Notes: generated from the sequence alone by a model not told the origin. Numbered from the stretch's first letter, positions 9,192 through 18,504 are shown. The stretch: DNA of 64,000 nt from Desulfofundulus luciae (GCF_030813795.1 NZ_JAUSUX010000006.1:62001-126000), one strand, 5' to 3'. Translations and numbers: made by a program.

Positions 9192-10928
9192 TTGGCGATC
9201 AACAAACTGGAAAGCACCGCCTTTTTAGGGGATGAGCTATCTATTTTTAACTCCGTACACAATATGGTCGTTGCCGTAGACTATCAGGGCCGCGTGATCA
9301 TTTTTAACCCCACCAGCGAACGGATTTTTAATTACCCGGCAGAAAAGGCCCTGGGTCGCCCCATCAGGGAGGTCGTTCCTTTTACTGGTCTCCCCAAGGT
9401 GTTGCAGACGGGAAAACCCCACATCGGACGCAAATTTGTCGTAGGCAATGCCCTGTATGTGGTCAACCGCACACCCATAATCCGCAATAACACCATTGTG
9501 GGCGCCATTGGCGTGGCTCAAGAAATCACCGAGTTGCAACATCTGGCACAGGAACTGGAAGAAATCAAGGAAATAAACGGCCTCCTGGAAAATATTTTTC
9601 ACAGCACACACGAAGGCTACATTGCCATCGATAATGACGGCCGGGTCCTGATGCTAAACGAGCCCATGGCGGAACTGCTGGGCGTTACCATCGAAACGGC
9701 CGTGGGCCGGCACATCCGTGAGGTGGCTCCCGACAGGCGGTTGTTCCAAATCCTCTGGATTGGTAAATTACAGTATGGGGAAGTGGTACGGATCCGGGGC
9801 AGGGAAACGGTAGTCATGCGGGTACCCCTTTATAACCGGGGCAAGATGGTGGGCACAGTGAGTAAAGTAATGTTCCATGATGTGGAACAGTTGCTGGCCC
9901 TGGCGAAAAAGATCAGTACCCAACGGCGAAATTTCTCCTACCCTTCCACAACGCAAAACGACAACCAGACCGCGCGTTACACCGTAGACAACCTGATCGG
10001 TGCCAGCAGGGATATGATCCGGCTCAAGGAAACCATCCGGCGGGTGGCCCAGGGACCTTCCACAGTGCTGATCCGGGGGGAAAGCGGCACAGGCAAAGAA
10101 CTGGTAGCACATGCCCTGCACACGGCCTCCCCCCGCCACCGGGGGCCTTTCATCAAGGTCAACTGCGCTGCCGTGCCGGAAAACCTTTTAGAATCGGAGC
10201 TTTTCGGTTACCAGGAAGGCGCCTTTACCGGGGCGAGAAAGGGCGGGCAAATCGGCAAATTCGAACAGGCCGATGGGGGAACAATTTTTCTCGATGAAAT
10301 TGGAGATATGCCCCTGCCCATGCAGGCCAAAATATTGCGGGTCCTGCAGGAAAAGGAAATTGAGCGCCTGGGAGATACCCGGACCCGTGCCGTTGACGTA
10401 CGGGTGGTGGCAGCTACCAACCGGGATCTGGAGGAATTAATCAGGCAGGGACACTTCCGGGAAGATCTTTATTACCGTTTAAATGTAGTTTCCCTTTATA
10501 TCCCGCCCCTGCGGGAAAGACTCGATGACCTCCCCCTGCTGGTCAATCATTTTATCAAGAAATTCAACCGGGAATTTGGTCTTCTGGTGCGGGGTGTGTC
10601 ACCGGAAGTCTGGGAGATGCTTTGCGCCTACGATTGGCCGGGCAACGTGCGGGAACTGGAAAACGTAATGGAAAGGGCTTTTAACCTGGTGGAAGGAGAT
10701 ACCATTGAAGTTAAACATATGCCCCCCTACCTTCAGAAAATGAGCCAGGGCAAGAAGAGAAACCTGCACAACCGCACGCTGGCAACATTACTCCAGGAGG
10801 TGGAAAAGGAAGCCCTCCTGGAAGCCCTGGCTACTGCCGGTGGTAATAAAATGCAGGCGGCCAAAACTCTGGGTATTTCCAGGGCCTGGTTGTATAAGAA
10901 GATGAAACAGTACGGCATCAGGGGATAA
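9192..10928 (+). CDS. Sigma-54-dependent transcriptional activator with two PAS domains
   Basis: 578 aa from TTG 9192 behind GGGGAGGTG. PAS domains lie at about residues 15-120 ([20 protein letters not shown]) and 135-240 ([20 protein letters not shown]). The AAA+ domain carries Walker A GESGTGKE (about residue 296), the sigma-54 contact loop GAFTGA, Walker [12 protein letters not shown] and the R-finger region. The C-terminal Fis-type helix-turn-helix is [20 protein letters not shown]. This is a complete bacterial enhancer-binding protein. There is no receiver domain, so it probably senses a small ligand or redox state through PAS. The target promoter is unknown; it is transcribed in the same direction as the MoxR/VWA pair after a 78-bp gap. 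Confidence 0.93.
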   Translation: MAINKLESTAFLGDELSIFNSVHNMVVAVDYQGRVIIFNPTSERIFNYPAEKALGRPIREVVPFTGLPKVLQTGKPHIGRKFVVGNALYVVNRTPIIRNNTIVGAIGVAQEITELQHLAQELEEIKEINGLLENIFHSTHEGYIAIDNDGRVLMLNEPMAELLGVTIETAVGRHIREVAPDRRLFQILWIGKLQYGEVVRIRGRETVVMRVPLYNRGKMVGTVSKVMFHDVEQLLALAKKISTQRRNFSYPSTTQNDNQTARYTVDNLIGASRDMIRLKETIRRVAQGPSTVLIRGESGTGKELVAHALHTASPRHRGPFIKVNCAAVPENLLESELFGYQEGAFTGARKGGQIGKFEQADGGTIFLDEIGDMPLPMQAKILRVLQEKEIERLGDTRTRAVDVRVVAATNRDLEELIRQGHFREDLYYRLNVVSLYIPPLRERLDDLPLLVNHFIKKFNREFGLLVRGVSPEVWEMLCAYDWPGNVRELENVMERAFNLVEGDTIEVKHMPPYLQKMSQGKKRNLHNRTLATLLQEVEKEALLEALATAGGNKMQAAKTLGISRAWLYKKMKQYGIRG

Positions 10929-11033
10929 AAAAATTTTTACCCCATAAAAAGGAGGATAACCGGCCGGAAATATCGAAGTAGCAATTTCAGGCGGCCGTAT
11001 TTAAAATGGCTTAAAAGGCAAGGGTTACCTTTA

Positions 11034-11055
11034 AGCCGGGACGACCCGGCCTTTC
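11034..11055 (+). other. Short GC hairpin ahead of the TPP riboswitch
   Basis: GCCGGG(ACGA)CCCGGC at 11035-11050 followed by CTTTC. It may be a weak terminator of the upstream sigma-54 activator gene. The rest of 10929-11076 shows no gene. Confidence 0.4.
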
Positions 11056-11077
11056 ACGCCTGATAAACCGGCAAAGT

Positions 11078-11174
11078 ACAACGGGGAGCTCCTGTTAGGG
11101 GCTGAGAAAGGGCTAGTGAGCACCTGACCCGCTAAACCTGCTCGGGGTAATGCCCGCGAAGGGAAAAGCCGTAC
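11078..11174 (+). promoter_or_regulatory. TPP riboswitch (THI element) aptamer
   Basis: The conserved core is visible in order: a GGGGAGC-type 5' helix (11083-11089), GGGGCTGAGA (11098-11107), the variable P3a stem, CTGACCCG (11123-11130), AACCTG (11135-11140), CGGGGTAATGCCCGCG (11143-11158) and AAGGGAA closing on P1 (ACGG 11081-11084 with CCGT 11169-11172). It binds thiamine pyrophosphate and lies upstream of a thiazole synthase gene, the expected target. Confidence 0.95.
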
Positions 11175-11189
11175 GTGCTGTTGACTGTG

Positions 11190-11221
11190 GCGCATCCTTT
11201 TGTGGGTGCGCTGTTTTTATT
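11190..11221 (+). terminator. Riboswitch expression-platform terminator
   Basis: GCGCATCC/GGGTGCGC stem (one G-T wobble) followed by TGTTTTTATTT, directly downstream of the TPP aptamer and 63 bp before the gene. This indicates transcriptional OFF control by thiamine pyrophosphate. Confidence 0.85.
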
Positions 11222-11283
11222 TGCCACCGGGATGCCCACCAGTCAACCGCTACAAATAAAGAAAAAAGGAGTGGTATTACAAA

Positions 11284-12063
11284 ATGCACCTGGAAGACGT
11301 AACTATTTCCAAGGCTATTATCACGAGGTACCAGGAGGAACTGCTGGAAGCGCTGGAATCAGACGTGGCCGTAGTGGGCGGAGGTCCGGCAGGACTGGTG
11401 GCCGCCTATTACCTGGCCCGGGCAAACAAAAAAGTGGTTCTCTTTGAACGCAAGCTCAGCGTCGGCGGCGGCATGTGGGGCGGGGGGATGATGTTCAACC
11501 AGATTGTGGTCCAGGACGAAGCATTACCCCTTCTCAAGGAGTTTGGTATCTCCTTCAGGACATTCGAGGAAGGATATTATACGGCCAGCTCCGTGGAAGC
11601 CGTTGCCGCCTTAACCCTTGGTGCGGTACGGTCCGGAGCAAAGATCTACAACTTAATTTCCGTGGAAGACGTCATGGTCAGGGACAACCGGATAACCGGC
11701 CTGGTAATAAACTGGACCCCCGTTGATTTGGGCCGCCTGCACGTGGACCCCCTGACGGTACAGTCGGCATACGTCATCGACTGCACCGGACATGATGCCC
11801 AGGTGGCCAGTATGGTGGTCAAAAAAATGGGGGCGGTTTTAAGAACCAGGACCGGCAATCTGGAAGGAGAAAAGCCCATGTGGGCCGCGCGGGGTGAAAC
11901 GGCCACCGTAGCCAATACACGTGAAATTTTCCCCGGGCTCCTCGTGGCCGGTATGGCGGCAAACGCGGTTTGCGGCGGCCATCGCATGGGACCGATTTTC
12001 GGCGGGATGCTCCTGTCAGGCAGACGGGCGGCCAGGCTTATTCTCGGTGAAGATGAAGAATAG
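11284..12063 (+). CDS. thi4: Thi4-type thiazole synthase (non-Cys form)
   Basis: Flavin-fold enzyme making the adenylated thiazole of thiamine from NAD and glycine. The 259-aa protein has the dinucleotide-binding VAVVGGGPAGLVAAYYLA, GGGMWGGGMMF, TGHDAQV and the C-terminal HRMGPIFGGMLLSG of the Thi4 family. By eye, the position of the sulfur-donating Cys of yeast Thi4 (Cys205, after TGHDGPFGAF) is Val in TGHDAQVASMV. This suggests a sulfide-using, multiple-turnover enzyme as described for archaeal and anaerobe homologues rather than a suicide enzyme. The ATG is preceded by AAGGAG at an unusually long 12-nt spacing. It is regulated by the TPP riboswitch upstream. Archaeal forms are sometimes annotated ribulose-1,5-bisphosphate synthetase; that label is less apt in a bacterium. 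Confidence 0.9.
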   Translation: MHLEDVTISKAIITRYQEELLEALESDVAVVGGGPAGLVAAYYLARANKKVVLFERKLSVGGGMWGGGMMFNQIVVQDEALPLLKEFGISFRTFEEGYYTASSVEAVAALTLGAVRSGAKIYNLISVEDVMVRDNRITGLVINWTPVDLGRLHVDPLTVQSAYVIDCTGHDAQVASMVVKKMGAVLRTRTGNLEGEKPMWAARGETATVANTREIFPGLLVAGMAANAVCGGHRMGPIFGGMLLSGRRAARLILGEDEE

Positions 12064-12066
12064 AAC

Positions 12067-12096
12067 TTGACATTGGGGAAAAAAAGGCTGTATATT
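12067..12096 (+). promoter_or_regulatory. Sigma-A promoter of perR
   Basis: TTGACA (12067-12072), 18-bp spacer, TATATT (12091-12096). The A/T-rich stretch TTAATTATAAAA just downstream resembles part of a Per/Fur box, which would allow autoregulation, but the match is weak. Confidence 0.65.
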
Positions 12097-12136
12097 TAAT
12101 TATAAAAGTAGCTGTTATTAGATAGGGGTGAGGTTA

Positions 12137-12547
12137 ATGGTAAAAACCACACGGATGACCAGGCAAAAAAAATTAATCCTGGAAATCCTGCGCAATACCG
12201 ACACTCACCCCACGGCAGACTGGATTTACGAGCAGGCCCGCAAACAAATTCCGGACATCAGCCTGGGCACCGTGTACCGCAATTTAAATAACCTCAAACA
12301 GGCCCGGGAAATCATGGAACTTAACTACGGCAGCACGTTCAGCCGCTATGATGGTAATCCCCATAATCACTATCATTTTGTTTGCGATAGCTGTGGCCGG
12401 GTATTTGATCTGGATTTACCCCTGCTGAACAACCTGGAAAGAGAAGTAGAAAACCGCACGGGCATGCAGGTAACCCGGCACCGGCTGGAATTTTACGGGT
12501 ACTGCCCTGATTGCCGGCAAAGACAACCGGGCGAAGCAGAGCAGTAA
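12137..12547 (+). CDS. perR: Fur-family peroxide regulator PerR-like
   Basis: 136-aa metalloregulator starting at ATG 12137 (AGGGGTGAGG upstream; a GTG at 12128 is the alternative). Winged-helix DNA-binding part: MTRQKKLILEIL to SLGTVYRNLNNL. The regulatory metal site includes NHYHFVC. The residue after CGRVF is Asp, as in PerR (Asp104 of Bacillus subtilis), where Fur has Glu. The structural zinc site CDSC plus CPDC is complete. PerR senses H2O2 by oxidation of iron-bound histidines and derepresses defence genes. It is followed by a strong terminator, so it is monocistronic. Assignment as PerR rather than Fur rests mainly on that Asp. Confidence 0.82.
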   Translation: MVKTTRMTRQKKLILEILRNTDTHPTADWIYEQARKQIPDISLGTVYRNLNNLKQAREIMELNYGSTFSRYDGNPHNHYHFVCDSCGRVFDLDLPLLNNLEREVENRTGMQVTRHRLEFYGYCPDCRQRQPGEAEQ

Positions 12548-12564
12548 ACTTCCATAGAGTTTTA

Positions 12565-12598
12565 AAAAGGGGGGGCTAAGAGCCACCCCCTTTTCTTT
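12565..12598 (+). terminator. Intrinsic terminator of perR
   Basis: GGGGGGCT-AAG-AGCC-A-CCCCC hairpin followed by TTTTCTTT, 20-50 bp after the perR stop. Confidence 0.88.
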
Positions 12599-12683
12599 AC
12601 GACCGGGAGCAGGATTTTGTCTGACTTAAACGAATGAGGATCATAGAAAAAAGGCTAGGTTGTCCAGGAGTGTTTGGAAGACC

Positions 12684-15600
12684 ATGTTTATACACCTTCA
12701 TGTACACACCGAATACAGTCTACTGGACGGTGCCGCCCGGATCAAGGAAGTAGTGGCCAGAGCCAGGGAACTGGGTATGGACTCCCTGGCCATTACCGAC
12801 CATGGCGTTATGTTTGGAGTGGTGGACTTTTACAAGGCCTGCCAGAAAGAAGGGGTTAAACCCATCCTGGGTTGCGAGGTTTACGTAGCCCCCCGCACCA
12901 TGAAAGATCGCACGCCCAGGGTGGATGACCACCTTTACCACCTGGTATTGCTGGCCGAAAACCAGACCGGGTATCGCAATCTCCTGCAGCTGGTATCTTT
13001 GGCCTACACCGAAGGTTTTTACTACAAGCCCCGGGTGGACAAAGATGCCCTGGCCCGCTACAGCGAAGGGTTAATTGCCTTAAGCGGGTGCATAGCCGGG
13101 GAGGTGGCCGACCGTCTCCTGGCCGGGGAGAAGGAAAAAGCCGTGGAAGCCGCCGCCCTCTACCAGGATATTTTTGGACGGGGGAATTTCTTTTTAGAAC
13201 TACAGGACCACGGCCTTCCCGAACAACGCAAAGTCAACCGGGAACTTTTGCGCCTGCACCGGGAAATGAATATACCCCTGGTGGCGACCAATGACGTCCA
13301 CTACGTAAACAAAGAGCATGCCGAAATGCAGGACATCCTGCTCTGTATTCAAACGGGTAAAAGTGTGGACGATCCTTCCCGGATGAAATTTGATTCCCAG
13401 GAACTTTACCTGAAAAGCGAGGAAGAAATGGCCCGTCTCTTCGGAGAGCTAAAAGACGCCATGGACAATACCCGCCTCATTGCCGAGCGCTGCCAGGTGG
13501 AACTAAGCTTCGGCCAGATCCATCTTCCCCATTATCAGGTACCCCCGGGTCATAACGTGGATAGCTACCTGGAGCAATTGTGCCTGGAAGGGGTACGACG
13601 TCGCTACGGGGAGATGACCGAGCCGGTACGGCAGCGGCTGGAATATGAGTTAAAAGTGATCCGGCAGATGGGCTATTCCGCCTACTTCCTGATTGTGTGG
13701 GATTTCATCCATTATGCCCGGCAACGGGGTATCCCGGTAGGGCCCGGCCGGGGTTCTGCCGCCGGCAGCCTGGTAGCCTACGTGCTGGGGATTACCAACC
13801 TCGACCCGTTAAAATACGGCCTGTTATTTGAGCGTTTCCTCAACCCGGAACGGGTCTCCATGCCGGACGTGGACGTGGACCTGTGCTTTGAGCGCCGGGG
13901 AGAGGTAATTAACTACATTACCAGCAAATATGGAGCCGATAAAGTAGCCCAAATTGCCACCTTTGGTACCATGGCCGCCAGGGCGGCCATCCGGGACGTG
14001 GGGCGGGCACTGAATATGCCCTACGGGGAAGTGGATAAAATAGCCAAACTGGTGCCCGCGGAACTGCACATGACCATTGAACGGGCCCTCAGTGAATCCA
14101 GCGAATTAAGGGAACTCTATGAACGGGACCCGCAGGTGAAAAAACTAATTGACACCGCCGCCCTCCTGGAAGGTATGCCCAGGCACGCCTCCACCCATGC
14201 GGCCGGCGTGGTGATCACCAGGGAACCCTTAACCCACTACCTGCCCCTGTACAAGGCCGCCGACGGTCCATTAACCACCCAGTTTGCCAAAGACCAGGTA
14301 GAGGAATTGGGCCTTTTAAAAATGGACCTCCTGGGCCTGCGCACCCTAACGGTCATTGCCGACACTTTAAAGCTCATCCGGGAAAGTGGCGGACCGGAAA
14401 TAAACATTGATGAAATTCCCTTAGACGACCCGAAAACCTTTGCCCTGCTATGCCGGGGAGAAGGGAGCGGCGTATTCCAGCTTGAATCCAGCGGCATGCG
14501 GGCCCTGTTAAAAGAGCTGCGCCCGGAGGTTTTTGAAGACATCGTGGCCCTGGTGGCCCTCTACCGGCCCGGCCCCCTGGGCAGCGGCATGGTGGAGGAT
14601 TTCATCAAGAGCAAGCACGGGGAAAAGAAAGTTACCTACCTGGACCCCAGGCTGGAACCAATATTAAGGGACACCTACGGTGTCATTCTCTACCAGGAGC
14701 AGGTTATGCGCATAGCCAGCGACCTGGCTGGCTTCACCCTGGGGGAGGCCGACCTTTTGCGGCGGGCCATGGGTAAAAAGAAGCCCGAAATTATTGCCGG
14801 GCTAAGGAACCAGTTTATCGAAGGGGCGGTAAAGAACGGGGTAGACCCCCAGGTTGCCGGGCAGATTTTCGATCTGATGGAGTACTTTGCCGGTTACGGT
14901 TTTAACAAAAGCCACAGCGCCGCCTATGCCCTGGTGGCCTACCAGACGGCCTACCTGAAGGCCAATTACCCGGCCCAATACATGGCGGCACTGCTTACCT
15001 CGGTGCGGGATAACACGGACAAGGTAGCGGCATACGTGGAAGAGTGCCGCCGTATGGGCCTGGAAGTCCTGCCTCCCGATGTCAACGAAAGCCGGGAAAG
15101 TTTTACCGTGGTTGACGGTAAAATCCGTTTCGGGCTGGCGGCAATTAAAAACGTGGGCGAGGGTGCAGTGCAGGCCATTATCAAATCCCGGGAGGAAAAG
15201 GGACCCTTCAAAAACTTTGCCGACTTCTGCCGGCGCCTGGACACGCGGATCATTAACCGGCGGGTGCTGGAAAACCTCATTAAAAGCGGAGCTCTGGATT
15301 CCCTGGGCCACCACCGGGCACAGTTGATGGCAGGCATTGAGCTTGGGCTGTCCATAGCCCAGCAATCGCAGCAGCAGCGACAGAACGGCCAGCTTACCTT
15401 TGAGCAGTTCTGGCAGGGAACAGGAGAAGATATAGTGCTGCCCCAGGTGCAGAAATATTCCCGTGCGGAAATGCTGGCCCTGGAAAAGGAGGCCCTGGGA
15501 CTTTATATCAGCGGTCATCCCCTGGAAGAATACCGCCAGGCCCTGGTGGAAGAAACCACCGCTACGGTGGCGGAACTCGGGGAGGGGGAGCAGGCGGGGG

Positions 15601-16082
15601 TCACGGTCGGCGGCATGCTTACCACCCTGAAGCGCATCAGCACCCGGCGGGGGGAACCCATGGCCTTTGGCACCCTGGAAGATCTTACCGGGAGCATCGA
15701 AGTGGTTTTCTTCCCCCGCGTCTACCAGCAGTATGCTAAACTCATCATCCCTGAAGGGGTGGTGTTAATCCGGGGGCAAATAAGCTCTGCCGGTGATACA
15801 TTAAAGATTGTTGCTGAAGAGGTATCCCCCTTACAAAAGAAAACCAGTGCCAGCCTTTATTTACAGTTCAGGGAAGCCACCCCCCAGCTAATCAGGCGGG
15901 TCCAGTTGGTCCTGCGCAGTTATCCCGGTTCCTCACCGGTCTACCTGTACTTCCCCCTGGAAAAGAAGCTGGCCCGGACTTCCCGGGACTACTGGATTAA
16001 CCTGTCTTCACCGGTAGTCACAGAACTGGCCACCCTTTTAGGACCTGAAAACGTGAGAATAAAGGAATCACCCGGCAGGTAG
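12684..16082 (+). CDS. dnaE: DNA polymerase III alpha subunit
   Basis: Replicative polymerase, 1132 aa. The N-terminal PHP domain begins FIHLHVHTEYSLLDGAARI. The polymerase core has GPGRGSAAGSLVAY, the catalytic PDVDVDLCFERR (about residue 392) and KMDLLGLRTL with the third Asp. A helix-hairpin-helix and an OB-fold region (about residues 970-1060) follow. ATG 12684 is the only sensible start by homology (HLHVHTEYS near the N-terminus), although the best AGGAG (12665-12669) is 14 nt away. It is the DnaE1 type, not PolC (no internal exonuclease domain). It heads the run dnaE-mtrB-DUF2007-accDA-pfkA-pyk found in related Clostridia. Confidence 0.96.
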   Translation: MFIHLHVHTEYSLLDGAARIKEVVARARELGMDSLAITDHGVMFGVVDFYKACQKEGVKPILGCEVYVAPRTMKDRTPRVDDHLYHLVLLAENQTGYRNLLQLVSLAYTEGFYYKPRVDKDALARYSEGLIALSGCIAGEVADRLLAGEKEKAVEAAALYQDIFGRGNFFLELQDHGLPEQRKVNRELLRLHREMNIPLVATNDVHYVNKEHAEMQDILLCIQTGKSVDDPSRMKFDSQELYLKSEEEMARLFGELKDAMDNTRLIAERCQVELSFGQIHLPHYQVPPGHNVDSYLEQLCLEGVRRRYGEMTEPVRQRLEYELKVIRQMGYSAYFLIVWDFIHYARQRGIPVGPGRGSAAGSLVAYVLGITNLDPLKYGLLFERFLNPERVSMPDVDVDLCFERRGEVINYITSKYGADKVAQIATFGTMAARAAIRDVGRALNMPYGEVDKIAKLVPAELHMTIERALSESSELRELYERDPQVKKLIDTAALLEGMPRHASTHAAGVVITREPLTHYLPLYKAADGPLTTQFAKDQVEELGLLKMDLLGLRTLTVIADTLKLIRESGGPEINIDEIPLDDPKTFALLCRGEGSGVFQLESSGMRALLKELRPEVFEDIVALVALYRPGPLGSGMVEDFIKSKHGEKKVTYLDPRLEPILRDTYGVILYQEQVMRIASDLAGFTLGEADLLRRAMGKKKPEIIAGLRNQFIEGAVKNGVDPQVAGQIFDLMEYFAGYGFNKSHSAAYALVAYQTAYLKANYPAQYMAALLTSVRDNTDKVAAYVEECRRMGLEVLPPDVNESRESFTVVDGKIRFGLAAIKNVGEGAVQAIIKSREEKGPFKNFADFCRRLDTRIINRRVLENLIKSGALDSLGHHRAQLMAGIELGLSIAQQSQQQRQNGQLTFEQFWQGTGEDIVLPQVQKYSRAEMLALEKEALGLYISGHPLEEYRQALVEETTATVAELGEGEQAGVTVGGMLTTLKRISTRRGEPMAFGTLEDLTGSIEVVFFPRVYQQYAKLIIPEGVVLIRGQISSAGDTLKIVAEEVSPLQKKTSASLYLQFREATPQLIRRVQLVLRSYPGSSPVYLYFPLEKKLARTSRDYWINLSSPVVTELATLLGPENVRIKESPGR

Positions 16083-16083
16083 C

Positions 16084-16112
16084 TTGCCAAAGACCTTGCT
16101 GTATGCTATGAT
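16084..16112 (+). promoter_or_regulatory. Promoter of mtrB
   Basis: TTGCCA (16084-16089), exactly 17 bp, TATGAT (16107-16112), just after the dnaE stop. A small ACTGCT/AGCAGT hairpin (16117-16136) lies in the presumed leader. Confidence 0.6.
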
Positions 16113-16157
16113 GGAACTGCTAAAACCCAGCAGTCTACCTGAAAAGGGGGTACTTGC

Positions 16158-16394
16158 ATGCCTGAGAGCTGGGAAATTAACGCCGACTATGTAGCGGTCA
16201 AGGCCCTGGAAAACGGGGTAACCATCATCGGCCTTACCCGTGGGAAGGATACCCGCTTTCATCATTCGGAAAAGCTTGATAAGGGCGAAATTATGATCGC
16301 CCAGTTTACAGAGCATACCTCGGCGATTAAAATCCGCGGCAAGGTAGAACTACTGACCCGGTACGGCGTCATGCGCAATGACGATCTGGCCTGA
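16158..16394 (+). CDS. mtrB: trp RNA-binding attenuation protein (TRAP)
   Basis: 78 aa, start ATG behind AAAAGGGGG. It contains the nearly invariant core [20 protein letters not shown] and [17 protein letters not shown] known from Bacillus MtrB. TRAP forms an 11-subunit ring that binds tryptophan between subunits and wraps (G/U)AG-repeat RNA to terminate or block translation of trp genes. The RNA-binding Lys and Arg and the Trp-pocket residues (Thr, His and Gly of [12 protein letters not shown]) appear kept. No trp gene, mtrA or anti-TRAP gene is in this window, so it must act in trans. It has its own promoter and is followed by a hairpin. Confidence 0.94.
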   Translation: MPESWEINADYVAVKALENGVTIIGLTRGKDTRFHHSEKLDKGEIMIAQFTEHTSAIKIRGKVELLTRYGVMRNDDLA

Positions 16395-16438
16395 AAGTAT
16401 CCAGGGTATATACTCTGGATATACTTATTGTTATCTTT
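16395..16438 (+). terminator. Terminator-like inverted repeat after mtrB
   Basis: Long imperfect palindrome AAGTATCCAGGGTATA / TACTCTGGATATACTT (16395-16426) followed by a T-rich stretch ATTGTTATCTTT. Confidence 0.6.
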
Positions 16439-16482
16439 AATTTATAAAGGACTTAAAAATCCCGGCCCCGGGGGTGGGAATC

Positions 16483-16674
16483 TTGTGGACTGTGGTTTAT
16501 ATTGCCCCAAATAAAAAAGAAGCGACCCGGATCCAAAACATTCTTTCCAACGAAGGAATACTGGTAAAATTGCGGGAACTCTCGCCGACCCATTGCGGGC
16601 ATAACTGTTCGGTGGAAATTCTGGTACCGGAAGCAGAAGTGGACGAAGCCCTGGAAATAATAAACACCATTTAA
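16483..16674 (+). CDS. Small DUF2007-like protein
   Basis: About 63 aa: starts near MWTVVYIAPNKKEATRIQNI and ends with ILVPEAEVDEALEIINTI, a beta-alpha-beta pattern like the putative signal-transducing DUF2007 proteins. The start is uncertain: TTG 16483 gives the WTVVYIA N-terminus and follows GGGGGTGGG; GTG 16474 is the other candidate. It sits directly upstream of accD (20-bp gap), the same neighbour as in related organisms by my recollection, where it is sometimes mislabelled glutamate decarboxylase. No function can be assigned. Confidence 0.65.
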   Translation: MWTVVYIAPNKKEATRIQNILSNEGILVKLRELSPTHCGHNCSVEILVPEAEVDEALEIINTI

Positions 16675-16694
16675 ATTCCTTTGGAGCGAGCAAA

Positions 16695-17537
16695 ATGCTG
16701 GATATTTTTAAAAGACAGCGACAGCGTTATGCTACGGTCAATCCCGCCAGTCGGGAAATACCCGATGGCTTATGGGTAAAATGTCCCCGTTGCCACGAAA
16801 TCCGGTTCACAGGGGAGCTGGGAAAACAATTAAAGGTTTGTGCCAGGTGCGGCTACCACTTTCGCCTCACTGCCGGGGAACGCCTTAAAATAACCATTGA
16901 TGAGGGTACCTTTACCGAATGGGATGGGGACATGATGCCTGTAAACCCTTTCGGATACACCGAGTACGACGAAAAGCTGGCCAGGGCCCGCCAGGAAACC
17001 GGGCTGAACGAAGCGGTAGTCACCGGAGAAGGGAAAATTGGCGGACACCGGGTAGCGGTGGCCGTAATGGACGCCCGCTTTATGATGGCCAGCATGGGCA
17101 CGGTGGTGGGAGAAAAGATTACCCGGGCCATTGAGCGCGCCCGGGAAAAACAGTTGCCTCTCGTCATTTTTGCCGCTTCCGGGGGTGCCCGCATGCAGGA
17201 AGGGGTACTTTCATTAATGCAAATGGCCAAGACATGCGCGGCCCTATCCGCCTTTTCCGAAGCGGGACTGCTGTACATATCCGTGCTAACCGACCCGACA
17301 ACGGGGGGAGTCAGCGCCAGCTTTGCCTTTTTAGGGGATATTATCCTGGCTGAGCCGGGGGCACTAATTGGATTTGCCGGCCCCAGGGTGATTGAGCAAA
17401 CCATTCGCCAGAAGCTGCCCGAAGGATTTCAAAGGGCCGAGTTTTTGCGGCAGCATGGCTTTTTAGACGCTGTGGTTCCCCGGCCGCAGTTGAAATCCAC
17501 CCTGGCCCAAATATTAGATTTACACCGGAGCGAGTGA
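16695..17537 (+). CDS. accD: Acetyl-CoA carboxylase, carboxyltransferase subunit beta
   Basis: 280 aa. The N-terminal zinc ribbon uses Cys30, Cys33, Cys49 and Cys52 (CPRCHEI...CARCGYHF). The crotonase-fold carboxyltransferase half follows, with FAASGGARMQEGVLSLMQMAKT and DPTTGGVSASFA. With AccA it transfers carboxyl from biotin carrier protein to acetyl-CoA, giving malonyl-CoA for fatty acid synthesis. The ATG has GGAGCGAG upstream. accA starts 1 bp after its stop, so the two are translationally coupled. accB and accC are not in the window. Confidence 0.97.
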   Translation: MLDIFKRQRQRYATVNPASREIPDGLWVKCPRCHEIRFTGELGKQLKVCARCGYHFRLTAGERLKITIDEGTFTEWDGDMMPVNPFGYTEYDEKLARARQETGLNEAVVTGEGKIGGHRVAVAVMDARFMMASMGTVVGEKITRAIERAREKQLPLVIFAASGGARMQEGVLSLMQMAKTCAALSAFSEAGLLYISVLTDPTTGGVSASFAFLGDIILAEPGALIGFAGPRVIEQTIRQKLPEGFQRAEFLRQHGFLDAVVPRPQLKSTLAQILDLHRSE

Positions 17538-17538
17538 G

Positions 17539-18504
17539 ATGGTTTACGATTTTGAACGGCCCATCATTGAACTGGAAGAAAAAATTGCCGAACTACAACG
17601 TTTTGCCAGCGAAAAGGGTATTGATCTAAGCACAGAAATCGAAAACCTGGAAAAAAGGGCCCGGGAACTGAAACAAACCATTTACGGGCAACTCTCCCCC
17701 TGGCAAAAGGTGCTGATCGCCCGCCATCCCGGGCGCCCCAATATCCTGGACTATATCAACCTGCTATGTACTGATTTCATTGAGCTACACGGGGACAGGT
17801 GCTTCGGGGATGACCCGGCAATAGTCGGAGGTATCGCCAGGTTCCGAGGACGGGCAGTAACCGTAATCGGTCACTTGAAAGGCCATGATACCAGGGAGAA
17901 CCTGGCCCGCAATTTTGGCATGGCCCATCCAGAAGGATACCGCAAAGTCCTGCGGCTTATGCGACAGGCCGAAAAGTTTAACCGGCCGGTGCTGGCCCTT
18001 ATCGATACCCCCGGCGCGTACCCTGGAATGGGAGCGGAAGAAAGGGGGCAGGCTCATGCCATTGCCTGCTGTATAGCCGGCATGCTTGTCCTTCGCGTAC
18101 CGGTAATCTCGGTGATTCTTGGTGAAGGGGGTAGCGGAGGAGCCCTGGCCCTGGCTTCGGGTGACCGCATCCTGATGCAGGAGCATGCCATTTTTTCGGT
18201 GATTTCCCCGGAGGCCTACGCCACCATTCTCTGGAAGGACGCGACCCGCTGCCGGGATGCCGCCGAAGTAATGAAAATCACCGCCCAGGACCTCTACGCG
18301 CACCAACTGGTAGATGAGGTTATTCCAGAACCACTGGGCGGCGCCCACCGGGATAAAAATGAAGCCGCCCGGCTGGTGGGGGAAGCTATAGCCCGCCACC
18401 TGGACGAACTGCGGGGCTATCCCACCGACGAACTCTTAAAACGGCGTCACGCCCGTTTCAGGCGCATCGGTCCTGAATATTTACCCGGCAATAACATAAC
18501 TTAA
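17539..18504 (+). CDS. accA: Acetyl-CoA carboxylase, carboxyltransferase subunit alpha
   Basis: 321 aa, the usual length. It begins with a coiled N-terminal helix region ([18 protein letters not shown]) followed by the crotonase-fold core with [35 protein letters not shown] and the oxyanion-type [12 protein letters not shown]. Forms the alpha2beta2 carboxyltransferase with AccD from the adjacent gene. Start ATG behind GGAGCGAG inside the end of accD. pfkA follows 35 bp later on the same strand. Confidence 0.97.
   Translation: MVYDFERPIIELEEKIAELQRFASEKGIDLSTEIENLEKRARELKQTIYGQLSPWQKVLIARHPGRPNILDYINLLCTDFIELHGDRCFGDDPAIVGGIARFRGRAVTVIGHLKGHDTRENLARNFGMAHPEGYRKVLRLMRQAEKFNRPVLALIDTPGAYPGMGAEERGQAHAIACCIAGMLVLRVPVISVILGEGGSGGALALASGDRILMQEHAIFSVISPEAYATILWKDATRCRDAAEVMKITAQDLYAHQLVDEVIPEPLGGAHRDKNEAARLVGEAIARHLDELRGYPTDELLKRRHARFRRIGPEYLPGNNIT

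Noticed and set aside
14802-15518. 238-aa minus-strand frame inside dnaE
   Set aside because: Antisense to conserved polymerase sequence with no ribosome site.
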